Origin: DATBGZ01 sp963803115
GTDB taxonomy: Bacteria; Actinomycetota; Actinomycetes; Mycobacteriales; Micromonosporaceae
NCBI GenBank assembly: GCA_963803115.1
Contig: CAWDLN010000010.1
Location: forward strand, 105,111 to 169,110
Direction of reading: 5' to 3'
Length of the DNA: 64,000 nt
The notes beneath the pieces were generated by a model. The model was not told the DNA's origin. It was given only the letters and a program-made list of their open reading frames with translations, and searched no databases. Below, in pieces: positions 45,903-54,722 of this stretch; within the stretch, counting starts at the first letter, position 1, and every line of letters starts with the position of its first letter. The translations under genes and the position numbers were made by a program.

Positions 45903-47164
45903 CGGGCCCAGGCCAGATGCGCGGTGTTAGCCGCGATGATCCGGTCGGTCAGTTCCAACGCCAGGTCATGTTGGCCGATCAACGGGTGGGCGAGCAAGGC
46001 CCGGTAGACACGCTCGGACCCACCGAGCCGTGCGGCATCCAGCGCAAGCTCCTCATACGCACTCACGTGGGCGATGAGGCCGCGCTGCTCGGGCGACAGG
46101 TTTGCCACCGGTCGCGGCACCGCACCAGTACCGTCCACGTCGCATGTCACCTCGATGACCGTATCGTCGCTTAGAAATGGCAGCGTAGCGCCATTGCGGA
46201 CATTGGCCGCGTGCGGGCCGGGCACGTCGCCCCGCAACGCCGCGACGAGTCCAAGGGCCGCCTCCGAGTAGAAGGCGCCACCGCGCTTGGAAAGCAGTTC
46301 GGGCTTGGTGTTGATGGTCGGATCGGCGTAGATCCGGAGCAGTTCCGCCTCGATGCGCGCCACCTCTTCTCCCCGGCTCGGTGCATGCCGCTGCTCGGCG
46401 ACGACCTTGTCGTGGGCATAGAAGTAGCGCAGATAGTACGACGGCACGCTTCCGGCGTTCGCGACCAGAGCGGGCGGCGACCCCACTTGGGCGGCGATCT
46501 GGTCACCGTGGTCGGCCAGCAACGTGGGCAGCATGTCGACACCGTCCACAGTGGCGGCGAGCTCCCACGTGAGGTGGTTGAGCCCGACGTGGGTCAGCTC
46601 CACATCGGAGGGTTGCACACCGAGGAGGCCGGCGAAGCGACGCTGCAGGCCGATGGCCACGTTGCACAGGCCCAGCGCCCGATGTCCCGCGTCGAGCAGG
46701 GCGCGGGTGATGATGCCGACCGGATTGGTGAAGTCGATGATCCACGCATCCGGGGCGGCCCGCTCCCGCGCGCGCTGGGCGACGTCGAGTACCACCGGAA
46801 CGGTGCGCAGGGCCTTCGCGAGCCCGCCGGCTCCGGTCGTCTCCTGACCGACGCAGCCGCACTCGAGCGGGATCGTTTCGTCGCTGATCCGGGCGGACTG
46901 CCCGCCGACGCGGAGCTGGATGAGTACGACGTCCGCCCCGTCGAGGCCGGCGTCCAGATCGGACGTCCAGGTGACCCGGCCGGGATGACCGGCGTGCTCG
47001 AAGAGTCGCGCGCAGAAGCGCCCGACGGTCTCCAAGCGCTCCGTCGCGGGGTCCACGAGCATCAGTTCATCCACGGCGAGCACGTGCCCGAGCCGGGCGA
47101 CGCCATCGGCGAGCTCCGGCGTGTACGTTGATCCGCCGCCGACGACGGCGACCTTGAGGCTCAC
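45899..47164 (-). CDS. Family 4 glycoside hydrolase (6-phospho-beta-glucosidase type)
   Basis: A 421-residue NAD- and metal-dependent GH4 enzyme that cleaves phosphorylated (or sometimes unphosphorylated) glycosides by a redox mechanism. The N-terminal Rossmann motif is KVAVVGGGSTYTPELADG; VLIQLRVGGQSARISDETIPLECG, the metal-binding LGLCNVAIGLQ and VGLNHLTWEL are the GH4 landmarks. GTG 47164 overlaps the upstream permease stop by four bases (GTGA). The next residues after the metal Cys (CNV) are those of 6-phospho-beta-glucosidases rather than alpha-galactosidases. Specificity is inferred. Confidence 0.88.
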   Translation of the reverse strand: MSLKVAVVGGGSTYTPELADGVARLGHVLAVDELMLVDPATERLETVGRFCARLFEHAGHPGRVTWTSDLDAGLDGADVVLIQLRVGGQSARISDETIPLECGCVGQETTGAGGLAKALRTVPVVLDVAQRARERAAPDAWIIDFTNPVGIITRALLDAGHRALGLCNVAIGLQRRFAGLLGVQPSDVELTHVGLNHLTWELAATVDGVDMLPTLLADHGDQIAAQVGSPPALVANAGSVPSYYLRYFYAHDKVVAEQRHAPSRGEEVARIEAELLRIYADPTINTKPELLSKRGGAFYSEAALGLVAALRGDVPGPHAANVRNGATLPFLSDDTVIEVTCDVDGTGAVPRPVANLSPEQRGLIAHVSAYEELALDAARLGGSERVYRALLAHPLIGQHDLALELTDRIIAANTAHLAWAR

Positions 47165-48041
47165 CCCTTGACCCCCGTCAGCGTGACTCCCTGGACGAAT
47201 GCCTTCTGCGCGAAAAAGAAGACGACCACGATCGGCACCATCGTCAGCAACGTTGCGGCCGAGATGAGTTCCCACTGGACGTGGTGCAGTGATCTGAATG
47301 ATGCCAGGCCGAGCGAGAGCGTCCACGCGTCCTCGTTCTCGCTCGTGTACAGCAGCGGTCCGTAGTAGTCGTTCCAGGCGTAGAAGAACTGGAACATGCC
47401 CGCCGCCGCGATCCCCGGTCGCGCCATGGGTATCACGACGCGTAGCAACGTGCGCCACTCGCCGCAGCCATCGACCCGGGCCGCGTCGAGGTACTCGTCC
47501 GGGATGGTCAGCATGAACTGCCGCAGCAGGAAGATGGAGAACGCATCGCCGGCGAGCATCGGCAGGATCAGCGGCCACAGCGAGCCGGTGAGCCCGAAGT
47601 TGGCCCACATAAGGTACAGCGGCACCGTGACGACCTGGGGCGGCAGCATCATCACGCAGATGATGGCGATGAAGGTCGCGTTACGTCCGCGCCAGCGCAG
47701 CTTGGACAGCGCGTATGCGGCGGGCACCGAGGCGAGCAGCATAAACGCTGTCGCCGTGGCCGCGTACACAACAGTGTTGAGCAAATAACGCGGCAGGGGA
47801 GTCTTTTCAAAGACCGCGAGGTAGTTGCTCGGGTGCCACGTTCGTGGCCAGAGCTCCGACGTGAGCGTCTGGTCGCTGGTCATGAATGAGGTCAGCAACA
47901 AGAACACGATGGGTGCCAGGAACGCGATCGAGAACGCGATGGCGATGCTGTGTTCGGCGATCCCGACCAGAATCGATTGGCGTCGCGGACGGGGCGCGCC
48001 GCCGCATGCGGCAGTGTCACCGGCAGAGTGACGGTCGCCAT
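47161..48041 (-). CDS. Carbohydrate ABC transporter permease, MalG-like, with an N-terminal frameshift
   Basis: Second membrane subunit of the sugar importer. Six TM segments are visible from LVGIAEHSIAIAFSIAFLAP to VVVFFFAQKAFVQG, and the EAA loop that contacts the ATPase is EYLDAARVDGCGEWRTLLRVVIP. The natural start is almost certainly ATG 48041, overlapping the upstream permease stop by one base, giving MATVTLPVTLPHAAARP; but that frame shifts near 48000 into PRPRRQSILVGIAEH, where no start codon exists. A single missing base explains it, so either the sequence is wrong here or the gene is damaged. Confidence 0.8.
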
Positions 48042-49078
48042 CAGGAACCTCCGGTGAATGCGCGGAACCGTCGCAAGAGGACGGCGGTGATAGAGATCGC
48101 CACCACGAAGAGCACCACGGCGAGCACGTTGGCGTAGCCCAGCGCGTTGTACCGGAAGCCGACCACGTAGAGCCACAGCGGATACGTGTACGTCGACCCT
48201 TCCGGATAGCCGAACGTGGACGAGATTCCGCCGCCGGTCGTGGCTCCGCTCGAGGCGACACTCGCCGCGACCGCGGCCTGCGTGAAGTACTGCAGTGTCG
48301 CGATGGCTCCCGTTACGGCGGCGAAGAGCACCACCGGCGAGATCGTCGGCAGGGTGATGCTCCGGAACTGCTGCCACGGGCCGGCGCCGTCCAGTGAGGC
48401 GGCCTCGTAGAGCTCGGTCGGCACGTCGAGTAGGGCCGCGACGAAGATAATCATGAGGTCGCCGATGCCCCATAGGGCCAACAGCACCAGAGAGGGCTTG
48501 GCCCAGGTGGGGGAGTTGAACCACAGTGGACTGTCCAGCCCCAGCCACTCGAGGAACGTGTTGACCGGCCCGGTGCCGGGCTTGAGCAGCATCACGAACG
48601 CGAGTGTCGCGGCGACGGGGGGCGCGAGCGCCGGCAGATAGAACAGTGTCCGGTAGACGCTGCGACCGCGGCGGACCCGGTTCAACAGGGTCGCGGTGAT
48701 GAGCGCGCCGACGATACGGGCCGGCACCATGACCGCGACGAACCAGATCGTGTTCGTGGCGGCGTGGCGGACGTTGAGATCCTCGAAGAGGAACCTCCAG
48801 TTCTGCAGGCCGACCCAGACCGGCTTGTTCACCAGGTCGAATCGGGTGAAGGAGAAGTAGACGGCGGCCAGCAGCGGGTAGACGAAGAAGACGCCCAGAC
48901 CCACGAGCGCCGGGCCGATGAAGGACAGCACAACGAGGCGATGCCGCGTGCGCCGGCTGAACATGCTGGCGACCCGGCCGGCCGGCCGTCGTGGCGGGGC
49001 CGGCCGGGGGGCGACGTCCCGGGTGGTGCCGGTCGACTCGCGACCGGCACCCGGGTGAGACGGTGCCAGGGTGGACAT
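48041..49078 (-). CDS. Carbohydrate ABC transporter permease, MalF-like
   Basis: First membrane subunit of the sugar importer, 345 residues from ATG 49078. A Pro/Arg-rich cytoplasmic N terminus (about 45 residues) precedes six TM helices starting LVVLSFIGPALVGLGVFFVYPL. The EAA loop is ELYEAASLDGAGPWQQFRSITLPTISPV. It lies five bases after the substrate-binding lipoprotein stop, and its own stop overlaps the next permease start. No ATPase gene is present in this operon, so a shared MsiK-type ATPase encoded elsewhere probably energises it, as is usual for actinobacterial sugar importers. Confidence 0.92.
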   Translation of the reverse strand: MSTLAPSHPGAGRESTGTTRDVAPRPAPPRRPAGRVASMFSRRTRHRLVVLSFIGPALVGLGVFFVYPLLAAVYFSFTRFDLVNKPVWVGLQNWRFLFEDLNVRHAATNTIWFVAVMVPARIVGALITATLLNRVRRGRSVYRTLFYLPALAPPVAATLAFVMLLKPGTGPVNTFLEWLGLDSPLWFNSPTWAKPSLVLLALWGIGDLMIIFVAALLDVPTELYEAASLDGAGPWQQFRSITLPTISPVVLFAAVTGAIATLQYFTQAAVAASVASSGATTGGGISSTFGYPEGSTYTYPLWLYVVGFRYNALGYANVLAVVLFVVAISITAVLLRRFRAFTGGS

Positions 49079-49083
49079 CAGGA

Positions 49084-50403
49084 TTACCCGGCGAGTTGGA
49101 TCAGCTGGTTGATCTGATTGTCCACATCGGCCAGTCCGGCGTTGAGATCGGTCTTGCTGCCGGACTGCCATTCCTGGCAGAACTGGCTGAAGGTCTCCTG
49201 GTACGCCGGACCGACCGCACTCGGCGGCGTGGTGGAGGTCATCGGGTGGTTAAAGATGTCGAGGAAGGTCTTGAACGCGGGATCGACCTCGAGGTCGGGC
49301 GACGTAAGCGCCGCCTTTGTCGTCGGTACGTTCTTGATGCCGTTGGCGAGCTTCACGACAGCGCCCGTGTCGGTGGCGAGGTAGCGGATCAGCGCCCATG
49401 CCGCCTCCGGGTTCTTCGAGTTCTTCGATACGCCCATGACGTTTCCGGTCACGTAGCCGGCGCCGTACCGCTCGGACTTGAGTACCGGCATCGGCGCGGT
49501 GGCGAAGTCGATGTCGGGCGCCTGATCCTTGAGGAAGGCGATCCGGTACTCACCATCGATCATCATCGAGATCTGTCCCTTGTGGAACGCGTGGTCGGCG
49601 GAGAACTCGTCGCCGAGACTGGACCGGAACTTCTCCAGGTTGTCGTAGCCGTACCAGTCGACCAGATCCTTCTGCCAGCGCAACACGTCCTTCCACGCCG
49701 GGTCGCCGCCGATGGCGGAGGTGCCGTCGGACTTGAGCCAGGTGGCGCCGGCGACCGGGGCGAAATGCGACGGGGAGAACTCGTAGAAGCCCCACAGCGG
49801 AAGGAATCCGGCCCGCTCGATGGTTCCGTCGGCAGCCCGCTTCGTGAGCTTCTTCGCCATGTCGGACAGCTCGGTCAGCGTCTTCGGCGGCGCGGTGATA
49901 CCGGCCTCGGTGAAGTCCTTCTTGTTGTAATAGAAGCCGTAGGTGTCGGTGAGGAACGGCATGGAGCAGCGCTTGCCGCGGTACTCGGTGTAGGAGCGGA
50001 CCGAGTCGGGGAACTGGTTGAGGTCGATCTGATCGCGTTGCACGTACGGGTTCAGGTCAATCCACGCGCCCGTGGCGCAGAACTTGCCGACGATGTCCGT
50101 GGAGTAGGACATGGCGACGTCGGGGCCTTCTCCGGCACCGATCGCCTGCAGCATCTTGGTGTCGTCCTGGCCATCCTTGACGACCACGGTCACCTTCGGG
50201 TATTTCGCCTTGAAGTCGTCGATGACCTTCGCGATCTCGCCGGCCTCCCGATCGGTGAAGAAGTGCCAGAACTCGATGGTGCCCGACGGCTCAACTCCGG
50301 CGGCGCCCGGAGTTGTATTACTCGAGCCGGGAGTGCAGGCGGCGGCCAGGACGACCGCGGCGAGTACGGCACCGGCACGAAGGCCGGCGCGAGTGCGAGT
50401 CAT
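49084..50403 (-). CDS. Sugar ABC transporter substrate-binding lipoprotein
   Basis: A 439-residue extracellular solute-binding protein (family 1, MalE-like). The signal peptide ends with the lipobox LAAAC (Cys23). The mature part has the typical TIEFWHFFTDREAGEIAKVIDDF start, PFLTDTYGFYYNKKDFTEAG, FHKGQISMMIDGEYRIA and a C-terminal LADVDNQINQLIQLAG. The sugar cannot be deduced; neighbours (GH4 and BadF-type kinase) suggest a beta-glucoside or amino-sugar disaccharide. It follows the ROK regulator by 104 bp on the same strand. Confidence 0.92.
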   Translation of the reverse strand: MTRTRAGLRAGAVLAAVVLAAACTPGSSNTTPGAAGVEPSGTIEFWHFFTDREAGEIAKVIDDFKAKYPKVTVVVKDGQDDTKMLQAIGAGEGPDVAMSYSTDIVGKFCATGAWIDLNPYVQRDQIDLNQFPDSVRSYTEYRGKRCSMPFLTDTYGFYYNKKDFTEAGITAPPKTLTELSDMAKKLTKRAADGTIERAGFLPLWGFYEFSPSHFAPVAGATWLKSDGTSAIGGDPAWKDVLRWQKDLVDWYGYDNLEKFRSSLGDEFSADHAFHKGQISMMIDGEYRIAFLKDQAPDIDFATAPMPVLKSERYGAGYVTGNVMGVSKNSKNPEAAWALIRYLATDTGAVVKLANGIKNVPTTKAALTSPDLEVDPAFKTFLDIFNHPMTSTTPPSAVGPAYQETFSQFCQEWQSGSKTDLNAGLADVDNQINQLIQLAG

Positions 50404-50507
50404 GCTGCTCTCCTTGTCGTGTTGAAGCCTGGCTCACGCGGGCTCGCTGGCGCTCGCCGCGCGTTCGTTGGCGTCGTGGTGTTGACGCGTTCGTTGGCCT
50501 TGGTCGG

Positions 50508-51764
50508 TCAGTCGATGGACGGTCGCGCCAGGGAACTGATGAGCGACTCGCGCAGGGCCGTGAGCCCTGCGTCGAGCCCGCCGAGCAACACCGCGTCGTC
50601 GTCAACCGCGGTAACCGCGATCTGGACGTCGAACATGACGTGCCCGGACGTCTGCGGGTCCGAGAGGATTGCCGCTGTATTGGTGGTTGGCGGGTTGGAG
50701 CGCACTGCCTCCGCGACGGCGTCGCGGAGCCTCGCCCCGCCGGCTTGCGCAACCTCACCGGCGAGGACGACGAGCGGAGGTTCGAGCACGGCGATCACGA
50801 TCGCCAACGCGAAGGCGATCCGTTCCGCCAGCTGACGGAAGAACGGGTCGTGGTCACCCGTGGCCGCCGTCGCGACTGCCTCGGCCGCGGTGTCGGCGGT
50901 GATGCCGAAACTCGCCGCCAGTTCGATCACGGCGTCTCCGCCGAGAAGGTCCTGGAGGTCATTGCCGCCGCGGCTCCAGCCTGGCGCGTGTCCGGCGCAC
51001 AGCGGCAGGTAGCCGATTTCGCCGGCGCCGCCTCGGGATCCGCGCAGCAGCGTGCCGCCCAGGTCCGTGGCGAGGCCGACGCCGGAGCCGAGCCAGAACA
51101 GGCAGAACGAGTCAATGCCGGCGGCCACGCCCCGGTGCCGCTCCGCGATCGTGGCCAGCTTGACGTCGTTTTCGATCGCGACCGTGGCGCCGGCCGCCAG
51201 GCCCAGCCGCGCGCGGATCTCGGCCAGGATGCCCGATCGCGCCCACCCCGCCACGTCGACGTGGTGCAGCACATCGGTGCGCGGGTCGTACGAGCCGGGG
51301 ACTCCTACTTGGACATGGCGTATGCGCCGGGGATCGGCGCCCGCCCGGCGGCAACCGTCGGCCACAGCGCGCGCCACCGCCTCGGCCGGTCCGACCCGGC
51401 TGAAGTCGATCCGGGTCTCGGCGCGGTCGCGCATGGTCGCGCCGAGGTCGCACACGGCACTCGCGAGCGCCGGCCGGTCGGCGCCGAGCGTGTCGCGGAC
51501 CGAGATCGCCACCGCGTAGGCGGCGTCGGCGTTCGGCGCGTAGATCTCCGCCGTCGGGCCGACGCTGCCGGCGGTGCGGCCGGTAACGACGGCTAGGCCG
51601 GCGTCGGTGAGCAGGCGTAACATCTCGGAACTGGTCGGCTTCGACAATCCGGTGCGCTCGCGCAGTTCGGCCCGGGTCAGCTGCCCCGCTTGAAGCAGAT
51701 GGGCGAGAGTCGCACTGGAGTTCATCGCCCGGAGCAGCTTCGCGGAGCCGGCGAGCCTCGGCAT
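50508..51764 (-). CDS. ROK family transcriptional regulator
   Basis: A 418-residue regulator, probably repressing the sugar operon until the sugar or its phosphate binds. The N-terminal winged helix is LTRAELRERTGLSKPTSSEMLRLL; the ROK domain starts at about residue 85 and includes VQVGVPGSYDPRTDVLHHVD and GLATDLGGTLLRGSRGGAGEIGYLPL. The usual ROK zinc cluster CxCGxxGCxE is degenerate (LCAGHAPGWSRGGND), so metal binding is probably lost. ATG 51764 follows a G-rich ribosome site; the upstream region has a GTTA repeat that may be its operator. Confidence 0.87.
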   Translation of the reverse strand: MPRLAGSAKLLRAMNSSATLAHLLQAGQLTRAELRERTGLSKPTSSEMLRLLTDAGLAVVTGRTAGSVGPTAEIYAPNADAAYAVAISVRDTLGADRPALASAVCDLGATMRDRAETRIDFSRVGPAEAVARAVADGCRRAGADPRRIRHVQVGVPGSYDPRTDVLHHVDVAGWARSGILAEIRARLGLAAGATVAIENDVKLATIAERHRGVAAGIDSFCLFWLGSGVGLATDLGGTLLRGSRGGAGEIGYLPLCAGHAPGWSRGGNDLQDLLGGDAVIELAASFGITADTAAEAVATAATGDHDPFFRQLAERIAFALAIVIAVLEPPLVVLAGEVAQAGGARLRDAVAEAVRSNPPTTNTAAILSDPQTSGHVMFDVQIAVTAVDDDAVLLGGLDAGLTALRESLISSLARPSID

Positions 51765-51780
51765 GTGCCCCCCTAACAGA

Positions 51781-51808
51781 TAGGCAAACTAACTAACTAA
51801 CTAACTAT
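51781..51808. promoter_or_regulatory. TAAC/GTTA tandem repeat upstream of the ROK gene
   Basis: On the minus strand TAGTTAGTTAGTTAGTTAG runs into TTTGCCTATC about 20-45 bp before the ROK start. The 4-bp repeat contains several overlapping copies of a GTTAGTTTGCC-like half-site. A candidate operator for the ROK protein and for the sugar operon. Confidence 0.5.
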
Positions 51809-52025
51809 GGGGACGGACGGTAGGCCGGGCCCGGAATCCTGTCAAGGGTGGGTGCCCCGGGAGGCCGCTCCGCCGGCCGACGGGACCGGTAGGCTGTTGA
51901 TCGACTACAGCAGTCCTCGGCAACAAGGACAGTCGTGATGCGACGGTCCAGTCCGGACAGTGCACTGTGGATCAGATTTCGCGAAAACCTGGACACGCGG
52001 CCGTCGAGGTGGCAGCGTAAGCGTC

Positions 52026-52538
52026 ATGGCAGATGGAGTTAACGCGACTGCCGCAGCTCTTTTGGGGCTGCTGCACGAATCGCCGATGACCGGCGGACAG
52101 CTGATGGCGGCGGCTGAGCGGCGGCTCGGGCCGTACTGGTCGATGACGCGGAGCCAGGTTTACCGGGAGTTGCCGGCACTGGCCGAGATGGGTTTCGTGA
52201 AGCTTGGCAAGCCGGGCCCCCGAGCCAGCCAGCCGTACTCGATCACCCCAGCCGGCAAACGTGCGTTCGCACGCTGGCTGTCCGAGGATCCCGGGAGCGA
52301 GTCGTTGCGCAACCCGGTCGCGCTCCGGGTGGCGTTCGGCGGACACCAGGGCACGACCGCCCTGAAGGACCTGTACGACAAGGCGACCGACGAGCACAAC
52401 AAGGCGCTGGCGGATATCCGGGAACAGGCGAGGCTGGTCAAGTCCGAGGGCGACAACTACGGCGCCGCGGCACTCGAGTTCGCTGCCGGCTACCACAAGG
52501 CCGCGCTGGCGTGGCTGAAGACGGCCCCCACCCGGTAA
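52026..52538 (+). CDS. PadR family transcriptional regulator
   Basis: A 170-residue regulator. The N-terminal winged-helix PadR domain is visible (AAALLGLLHESPMTGGQLMAAAERRLGPYW, YRELPALAEMGFVKLGKPGPRASQPYSITPAG). The C-terminal helical part (about residues 95-165, KDLYDKATDEHNKALADIREQARL) is the dimerising Vir_act_alpha-like region. ATG 52026 is the conserved start; a longer in-frame ORF begins upstream. Its effector and targets are unknown; it is not clearly part of an operon and is followed by prfB. Confidence 0.88.
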   Translation: MADGVNATAAALLGLLHESPMTGGQLMAAAERRLGPYWSMTRSQVYRELPALAEMGFVKLGKPGPRASQPYSITPAGKRAFARWLSEDPGSESLRNPVALRVAFGGHQGTTALKDLYDKATDEHNKALADIREQARLVKSEGDNYGAAALEFAAGYHKAALAWLKTAPTR

Positions 52539-52628
52539 TCGATCACGGAGGTTGATCAAAGGGCTCGCCCCTTGGTCAACGGACGCATCGCGTCGTCTGC
52601 CCGCGAAGGCCGGATACTCTTGGTGGTT

Positions 52629-53744
52629 GTGACCACCGCCGATCTCCCCGAACAGCTGTCAAGCCTCGACGCGACCCTGCGCAACATTGAGGTCGTGCTC
52701 GACCTTGACCGCATGCGCAAGGAGAAGGCCGAGCTCGAGGAGCAGGCCTCAGCGCCTGACCTCTGGGACGACCCCGCGAAGGCCCAGGCGGTCACGTCCC
52801 GGCTCTCCAACGTGCAGAGCGAGATCAACCGGGTGGAGCGGCTGCGGTCGCGGCTCGACGACGCGAAGCTCATGTACGAGCTCTCCGAGTCGGAATCCGA
52901 CGCGGACGCGGCCGCGGAAACGGCGAGCGAGGTTGTGGCTCTCCGCAAGGCGATTGACGAGCTTGAGGTACGGACGCTGCTCTCCGGCGAGTACGACTCC
53001 CGTGAGGCGTTGGTGACCATCCGATCCGGCGCCGGTGGGGTCGACGCCGCCGACTTCGCCGAGATGTTGCTGCGGATGTACCTGCGCTGGGCCGAACGAC
53101 ACGGATACCCGACCGACGTGTACGACACGTCGTACGCCGAAGAGGCCGGGCTCAAGTCGGCGACGTTCACGGTCCACGCCCCCTATGCCTACGGCACACT
53201 CTCGGTCGAGGCGGGCACCCACCGGCTCGTGCGGATCAGCCCGTTCGACAACCAGAGTCGCCGGCAGACATCCTTCGCCGCGGTCGAGGTCGTACCGGTC
53301 GTCGAGCAGACCGACCAGATCGACATCCCGGACGACGACCTTCGCATTGACGTCTATCGCTCTTCTGGTCCGGGCGGGCAGGGCGTGAACACGACCGACT
53401 CGGCCGTGCGGATCACGCACCTGCCCACCGGAATCGTGGTCAGCTGCCAGAACGAGCGCTCGCAGTTGCAGAACAAGGCGACCGCGATGGGCGTGCTCAA
53501 GGCGAAGCTGCTCGACCGCAAGCGCGCGGAGGAGACGGCGAAGATGGACGTCCTGCGCGGCGACGTCGCCGGCTCGTGGGGCGATCAGATGCGCTCGTAC
53601 GTCCTGCACCCGTACCAGATGGTCAAGGACCTTCGGACCGAGTACGAGACGGGCAACCCGAACGCGGTCTTCGACGGCGACATCGACGCCTTCATCGAGG
53701 CCGGCATCCGGTGGCGAAAGCAGCGCCAGCTCGGCACCGACTAA
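52629..53744 (+). CDS. prfB: Peptide chain release factor 2
   Basis: Terminates translation at UGA and UAA. The protein has 371 residues from GTG 52629 (MTTADLPEQLSSLD). The GGQ peptidyl-hydrolase motif is SSGPGGQGVNTTDSAVRITH (about residue 250), and the stop-codon anticodon tripeptide SPF is in RISPFDNQSRRQTSF. There is no in-frame UGA near codon 26 and no programmed frameshift, as usual for actinobacteria. It heads the prfB-ftsE-ftsX-smpB block. The 224-bp gap to ftsE (53745-53968) shows no gene or clear hairpin. Confidence 0.95.
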   Translation: MTTADLPEQLSSLDATLRNIEVVLDLDRMRKEKAELEEQASAPDLWDDPAKAQAVTSRLSNVQSEINRVERLRSRLDDAKLMYELSESESDADAAAETASEVVALRKAIDELEVRTLLSGEYDSREALVTIRSGAGGVDAADFAEMLLRMYLRWAERHGYPTDVYDTSYAEEAGLKSATFTVHAPYAYGTLSVEAGTHRLVRISPFDNQSRRQTSFAAVEVVPVVEQTDQIDIPDDDLRIDVYRSSGPGGQGVNTTDSAVRITHLPTGIVVSCQNERSQLQNKATAMGVLKAKLLDRKRAEETAKMDVLRGDVAGSWGDQMRSYVLHPYQMVKDLRTEYETGNPNAVFDGDIDAFIEAGIRWRKQRQLGTD

Positions 53745-53968
53745 CCGAAAGGAAGGACGCCCTCATTACCGATTCCGTGGTATGGAGCGTTCCCCCTTAC
53801 GCTGACCACAGCGTGCGACAAGCCGACCACTAGACGTAATTGTCGGATGCGCGACGGTGGATGACGGTCGACGAGCGGTGGCCGGTCGGACAAGATTTAT
53901 GGGCGAAATCGCGAGGCTGGCCACGTCTGCGCTTGGCGTTTTAGTTACACCGCGTAGACTTCCGACCC

Positions 53969-54650
53969 GTGATTGCGCTTGAGCATGTGACGAAGACGTA
54001 CCCCAAGGCCCAGCGTCCATCATTGAGTGACGTATCGGTCGGCGATCGAAAAGGGCGAGTTCGTCTTCTTCATCGGACCCTCGGGCTCCGGCAAGTCGAC
54101 CATCGTCAAGCTGTTGTTGCGGGAGATCCAACCCAACAAGGGCAAGGTCATGGTCAACGGGCGCGAGGTCGGTGGCATGCGCTCGTGGCGCATCCCGCAC
54201 TTCCGGCGCTCGATCGGGTGCGTGTTCCAGGACTTCCGGCTGCTGCCCAACCGGACCGCGTACGAGAATGTGGCGTTTGCTCTTGAGGTGATCGGCAAGA
54301 CTCAGGCGGTTGCGCGCCGGGTGGTTCCCGAGGTGCTCGAACTGGTCGGCCTCGGCGGCAAGGAGCACCGGTACCCGCAGGAGCTCTCCGGCGGTGAGCA
54401 GCAGCGCGTCGCCGTCGCCCGGGCGTTCGTGAACCGGCCGCTGATCTTGCTCGCGGATGAGCCGACCGGAAACCTGGACCCGGACACGTCGATCGAGATC
54501 ATGCGTCTGCTCGACCGGATCAACCGCACCGGCACGACGGTGGTCATGGTGACCCACGACTCCAACATCGTGAACCAGATGCGCCGCCGCGTTGTCGAGA
54601 TCGAGGCCGGCAAGATCGTCCGTGACCAGCCCCGAGGTGTTTACGGCTGA
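53969..54650 (+). pseudogene. ftsE: Cell division ATP-binding protein FtsE, one frameshift near codon 24
   Basis: ABC ATPase that with FtsX activates septal peptidoglycan hydrolases. GTG 53969 gives VIALEHVTKTYPKAQRPSLSDVSV; at about 54041 a single extra G moves the frame, and the rest (IEKGEFVFFIGPSGSGKSTI onward) is complete to RDQPRGVYG. Walker A GPSGSGKST, signature LSGGEQQRV, Walker B LLADEPTGNLD and the H-loop MVTHD are intact. Removing one G restores a normal ~227-residue FtsE. The partner FtsX is undamaged, so a sequencing error is the simpler explanation; otherwise an internal start at 54027 would give a protein without its first strand. Confidence 0.85.
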
Positions 54651-54722
54651 CGCTTCGGCGTCGTCACCGTTCGTCACTGCCCCCTCGGTCCGCCGAACAC
54701 CCCCGGGAAGGAACTCCCCCCG

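Noticed and set aside
52629..52720. Programmed frameshift in prfB
   Set aside because: No in-frame UGA near codon 26 and no CTT-TGA slippery site; the gene is one continuous frame.
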